Assembly (NCBI RefSeq): GCF_947259025.1
Contig: NZ_CAMYKO010000005.1
Span: 186,001 to 250,000 of the forward strand
Origin: an uncultured Methylophaga sp.
GTDB taxonomy: Bacteria; Pseudomonadota; Gammaproteobacteria; Nitrosococcales; Methylophagaceae
DNA: 64,000 nt
Direction of reading: 5' to 3'
Shown: piece after piece, positions 60,957 through 64,000 of the stretch
Numbering within the stretch: the first letter of the stretch is position 1
Layout of the letters: every line of letters begins with the position of its first letter
The notes under the pieces: model-generated
Told to the model about the DNA's origin: nothing
The model's input: the letters and a program-made list of their open reading frames with translations, nothing else
Databases searched by the model: none
Program-made: the position numbers and the translations under genes

Positions 60957-61969
60957 AGAACCTGATCTTTGACCTGGTTTTTGCCTGCACGTTTGGCGGC
61001 ATAGAGAATTTTGTCAGCCTGACTCAATGCGGCGAGCAGGGTCGTATCGTTGGAAGCCAGTTCATAAACACCAATGCTAACGGTAATTTTGACCTCGTTG
61101 CCCTGGGTGTGAAAAAAGATTTCACTGACTTTGCGACGGATCCGCTCCGCCAGTTCAATCGCCTCGACTTTACTGGTTTCCGGTAACAGCATGGCAAACT
61201 CTTCACCACCGATTCGGCCGAAAATATCATAGCTGCGCTTGTTGGCCCGAATACTGTGGGTAAACAGTTTCAGCACCTCATCACCAATTTCGTGACCGAA
61301 TTCATCGTTGATATCTTTGAAGTCGTCCAAGTCCATCATCAGCAGACAAACCGGTCGCTGATTACGCTGAGCACGCTGTAATTCTTTATTACTCTCAGCG
61401 ATAAAGGCCCGGCGGTTCCAGACACCGGTCAGTTCATCGGTGTTGGCAAGGTACTGCAGGTTTTTCGAGAGGTTTTCGAGTTCGAGATTTTTTTCCAGTA
61501 ACTCAAGATTGGTTTCCACCATATCCCGCATTTGCAGCATCAGTCGTTCTTGCTTCTCGCTGTAGATATGGGGCTGGCTGTCGAGCACACAGACGGTGCC
61601 GAAAATATCACCATTGGGCCAGCGTAAAGGAAAGCCCAGATAATTGAGCAGGTTCAGTTCCAGATCGGGATTATTCTGCCATTTCGGGTCGTCCTGGGCA
61701 TTGTGCACAAACAGGCGGCTGTTGTGATGGATTACATGCTCACAGTAAAGACCTGAGCCATTACACTTTTCAGTGTCTCCCACATGGTAGGGGTTCAGCG
61801 GCGAGTTGTTTTTAGCAAACACCGACAGGGCGTCGCGTTTCAGATGCATGATCAAAGCGACCGGCACGTCCATAAACTCTGCCAGCACATCAAGCATGCT
61901 CTGCCACTGCCTTAATAAAGGCTCTCTAATTTGTGGATGGGGGACATTAATTTTTGTCGTCACGGCCAT
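60953..61969 (-). CDS. Cytoplasmic GAF-GGDEF diguanylate cyclase
   Basis: 338 residues with no transmembrane segment. The GAF domain (about 20-165) has VDPVALIMHLKRDALSVF-like and SGLYCEHVI, FPLRWPNGDIFGTVCVLD signatures. The GGDEF domain (about 175-338) has DELTGVWNRRAF, RIGGEEFAMLL and the RSYD I-site. Makes c-di-GMP in response to a cytosolic ligand. The final residues overlap the DUF3080 stop by four bases. Confidence 0.92.
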   Translation of the reverse strand: MAVTTKINVPHPQIREPLLRQWQSMLDVLAEFMDVPVALIMHLKRDALSVFAKNNSPLNPYHVGDTEKCNGSGLYCEHVIHHNSRLFVHNAQDDPKWQNNPDLELNLLNYLGFPLRWPNGDIFGTVCVLDSQPHIYSEKQERLMLQMRDMVETNLELLEKNLELENLSKNLQYLANTDELTGVWNRRAFIAESNKELQRAQRNQRPVCLLMMDLDDFKDINDEFGHEIGDEVLKLFTHSIRANKRSYDIFGRIGGEEFAMLLPETSKVEAIELAERIRRKVSEIFFHTQGNEVKITVSIGVYELASNDTTLLAALSQADKILYAAKRAGKNQVKDQVL

Positions 61970-62068
61970 TCCCTTGCTTAGATCACTGATAGCTTACAAT
62001 AAAAAATTGAAGCTGTAACCGATATTTAGCGCTAAACGCTCACCTTTGATGAAGTAAATGTAACAAAG

Positions 62069-62087
62069 ATAAATCATAAACATTCTC
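62069..62087 (+). promoter_or_regulatory. Candidate Fur box upstream of the TonB-dependent receptor
   Basis: ATAAATCATAAACATTCTC matches GATAATGATAATCATTATC at 13 of 19 positions, in the 180-base control region before the receptor gene. Iron repression would fit a siderophore receptor. Confidence 0.5.
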
Positions 62088-62149
62088 ATTTACATTTCCG
62101 GCTCTTCACATTAAACTGTGTTCCAAATACAACAGCGTCGGAGCGTCGG

Positions 62150-64000
62150 ATGAAATCAGCAATCAAACCATTATCGTTGTGCATCAGCATTGCACTGTGC
62201 AGCCAGTCAGCTATGGTCATAGCGGAAGAAGAAACCCAGGCCTTAGAGCTTGATGCGCTGACAGTCACGTCCAGTGCCGACGCTTCTGCAGAGGGGCTGT
62301 CACCGGCATTTGCAGGCGGACAGGTCGCGGAAGGCGGGCGTGCCGGTATTTTGGGCACTCAGGATCATCTGGATAGCCCGTTCAGCATCACCAGCTATAC
62401 CAATGATTATATTCAGGATCGCCAGGCACAAAGTGTGGGTGATGTGCTGCAAGCCGATCCTGGCGTCAGAGTGGCCCGTGGTTTTGGTAATTTCCAGGAG
62501 ACTTACTTTATCCGTGGCTTTACTATCGGATCAGATGATGTGGCGTACAACGGCCTCTATTCGCTGTTGCCACGACAGTATATTGCCACTGAACTCTTCG
62601 AGCGTGTTGAAGTGTTACGGGGTGCCAGTGCTTTTCTGACCGGTGCAACGCCCAGCGGCGGTGGCATTGGTGGCGTGATCAACCTGCTTCCCAAGCGGGC
62701 ACCCAACTATGATCTGAACCGGGTCACCTTGGGTGCATCTCACAATGACCAGCGTAATGTCGCGGCTGATGTGGCACGTCGCTTTGGTGAGAATGATGAG
62801 TTTGGTGTGCGCGTCAATGCGGCCCATCATAACGGTGGCACTTCAGTTGAGGATGAAGAAGCGGAACTTAACCTGTTTAGCGTCGGATTGGATTACCGCG
62901 GTGACCGTTTGCGCTTATCAGCCGATGTGGGTTACCAGAACCATCAACTGGATCAGACCAGAACCAATGTCACGATATCCAGTTTATCGGATGTGCCTTC
63001 TGCACCCGATGCCGACCATAACTGGGCACAACCCTGGACTTACTCCAACGAAGAAGATGAGTTCGGTACATTCCGGGCAGAGTACGACCTAAATGACAGC
63101 GTCACCGCCTGGGCAGCTTACGGTATGCGTCGGACTGAGGAAGAAAACTCTCTGGCTAATCTGACTGTCAACGGTGCGCAGTCTGGTGATGGTTCCTTTT
63201 ACCGTTTCGATAATGCCCGTGAGGACAGTGTAGATACGGGGGAAATTGGCTTGAGAGGTGACTTCAAAACAGGCAGTGTTGGACATGACTGGGTCCTTGC
63301 CTATTCTTATTTCCAGTTGGAAACCAAAAATGGGTATATTTTCGATTTTGCAGGTACCCAGACCAACACAAACCTCTACAACCCAGTTTTTACCTCACAA
63401 CCCGCGTTTACAGGAACGGCTGGGATTGGTAACGACTTCAATTCTCCGGCCCTGAATACCAGAACCAAGCTGAACAGTTTTGCCGTTGGTGACACTCTGG
63501 CTTTCGCAGATGATCAGTTCCTGCTGACTTTAGGCGCCAGGCATCAGTCAATCAAGGTAGAAGACTATCCATACAATAATGGGCCTCGTTCGACCTATGA
63601 AGACAATGAGATCACACCTGCTGTCGGGGCAGTTTTCAAACTGACAGATCAGTTTTCATTCTACGCCAATTATATAGAGAGCCTAGCCCAGGGGGATCGC
63701 GCAGATCAGACTACAACAACTTCTGCAGGTACCGTTGATGTAGTGAATGGTGGTGAATCCCTGGCTCCTTATGTGTCAGAACAGAAAGAGATTGGCGTCA
63801 AATACGAAAATGAGCAGTTTGGTGCGGGTCTGGCGTATTTCACAACAGAGATGCCCCGTGCTTATATGGATGAAACTGATCCACTTAATCCGGTCTTTCG
63901 TGAAGCAGGAGAAAATCAGCACCAAGGCCTGGAACTAACGTTTTACGGTAAGGCCACTGATAACATTAAGTTGTTGGGCGGTGTGACCTGGCTTGATGCG
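62150..64000 (+). CDS. TonB-dependent siderophore receptor, 3' end outside the window
   Basis: At least 617 codons open to the window end. Signal peptide (LSLCISIALCSQSAMVIAEE); a plug domain with TNDYIQDRQAQSVGDVLQADPGVRVARGF and RVEVLRGASAFLTG; then barrel strands (for example FSFYANYIESLAQGD, KYENEQFGAGLAYF). It resembles siderophore receptors of the FhuE/FpvA group, which import ferric chelates over the outer membrane with TonB. The ATG at 62150 has only a weak GGAGCG upstream. Confidence 0.93.
   Translation, partial: MKSAIKPLSLCISIALCSQSAMVIAEEETQALELDALTVTSSADASAEGLSPAFAGGQVAEGGRAGILGTQDHLDSPFSITSYTNDYIQDRQAQSVGDVLQADPGVRVARGFGNFQETYFIRGFTIGSDDVAYNGLYSLLPRQYIATELFERVEVLRGASAFLTGATPSGGGIGGVINLLPKRAPNYDLNRVTLGASHNDQRNVAADVARRFGENDEFGVRVNAAHHNGGTSVEDEEAELNLFSVGLDYRGDRLRLSADVGYQNHQLDQTRTNVTISSLSDVPSAPDADHNWAQPWTYSNEEDEFGTFRAEYDLNDSVTAWAAYGMRRTEEENSLANLTVNGAQSGDGSFYRFDNAREDSVDTGEIGLRGDFKTGSVGHDWVLAYSYFQLETKNGYIFDFAGTQTNTNLYNPVFTSQPAFTGTAGIGNDFNSPALNTRTKLNSFAVGDTLAFADDQFLLTLGARHQSIKVEDYPYNNGPRSTYEDNEITPAVGAVFKLTDQFSFYANYIESLAQGDRADQTTTTSAGTVDVVNGGESLAPYVSEQKEIGVKYENEQFGAGLAYFTTEMPRAYMDETDPLNPVFREAGENQHQGLELTFYGKATDNIKLLGGVTWLDA

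Noticed and set aside
1-64000. tRNA, rRNA, CRISPR arrays, prophage genes, intact transposase
   Set aside because: None was found on reading both strands; only an IS3 end relic and dispersed intergenic repeats are seen.

Overview
The window reads as chromosomal DNA of a gammaproteobacterium, most likely a marine or halophilic methylotroph of the Methylophaga type. This assignment is inferred from gene content: two pqqA genes, a PQQ-linked dehydrogenase, a PQQ-associated zinc metallohydrolase, an ectoine-degradation operon, a sodium-pumping decarboxylase (OadGAB), and gammaproteobacterial family members such as NsrR/Hmp, RssA, PpiC, DinG, RecJ, DUF3080 and DUF3135. No rRNA, tRNA, prophage, intact insertion sequence or CRISPR array was seen. 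The window begins inside recJ and ends inside a TonB-dependent receptor gene.

Layout. 1-10 kb: recJ, a DedA-like membrane protein, then a small accessory patch (2.1-4.05 kb) with an IS3-family relic, two lipoproteins (one with ankyrin repeats) and a tiny membrane protein. After it come a Tat-exported aldo/keto reductase with a DUF6064-like membrane protein, an ElaA acetyltransferase, a PfkB sugar kinase and the DinG helicase. 10-20 kb: ppiC, a DJ-1-like protein, metY, a methyltransferase/lipase pair, an S4 protein, oadGAB, and an RNase J-like nuclease. 20-29 kb: rssA, a LysR/azoreductase/pirin cassette, a copper-type P-type ATPase divergent from a MerR regulator, an Ada/Ogt methyltransferase and a secreted trypsin-like protease.

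29.6-40.7 kb is the metabolic centre. A leftward unit, nemR > quinone reductase > nemA > PQQ dehydrogenase/SMP-30 fusion, is flanked by two identical palindromic boxes. Divergent to it runs a rightward ectoine-degradation operon (doeB-doeD-doeA-doeC). A PQQ-type zinc metallohydrolase follows on the other strand. 40.7-48 kb: small Cys-rich protein, GNAT, ChrA, DUF2061, Dps, a voltage-gated cation channel with a calcium-channel-like filter, an isochorismatase-family hydrolase, lipocalin, and the NsrR/Hmp nitric-oxide pair.

48-64 kb: 5-formyl-THF cyclo-ligase, a diguanylate cyclase, the first stand-alone pqqA, an exported truncated globin next to OhrR, MscS, an SDR enzyme, a cold-shock protein, the second stand-alone pqqA, and a hybrid histidine kinase. 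The kinase's N-terminus matches plant ethylene receptors at every ligand/copper residue I could compare. Then come DUF1223, cupin and DUF3080 genes, a GAF-GGDEF cyclase and a siderophore-type TonB receptor.

The most notable items are the ETR1-like sensor kinase, the two orphan pqqA genes, and the dehydrogenase-lactonase fusion in an electrophile-response operon. Terminators punctuate most units; many bound single genes.
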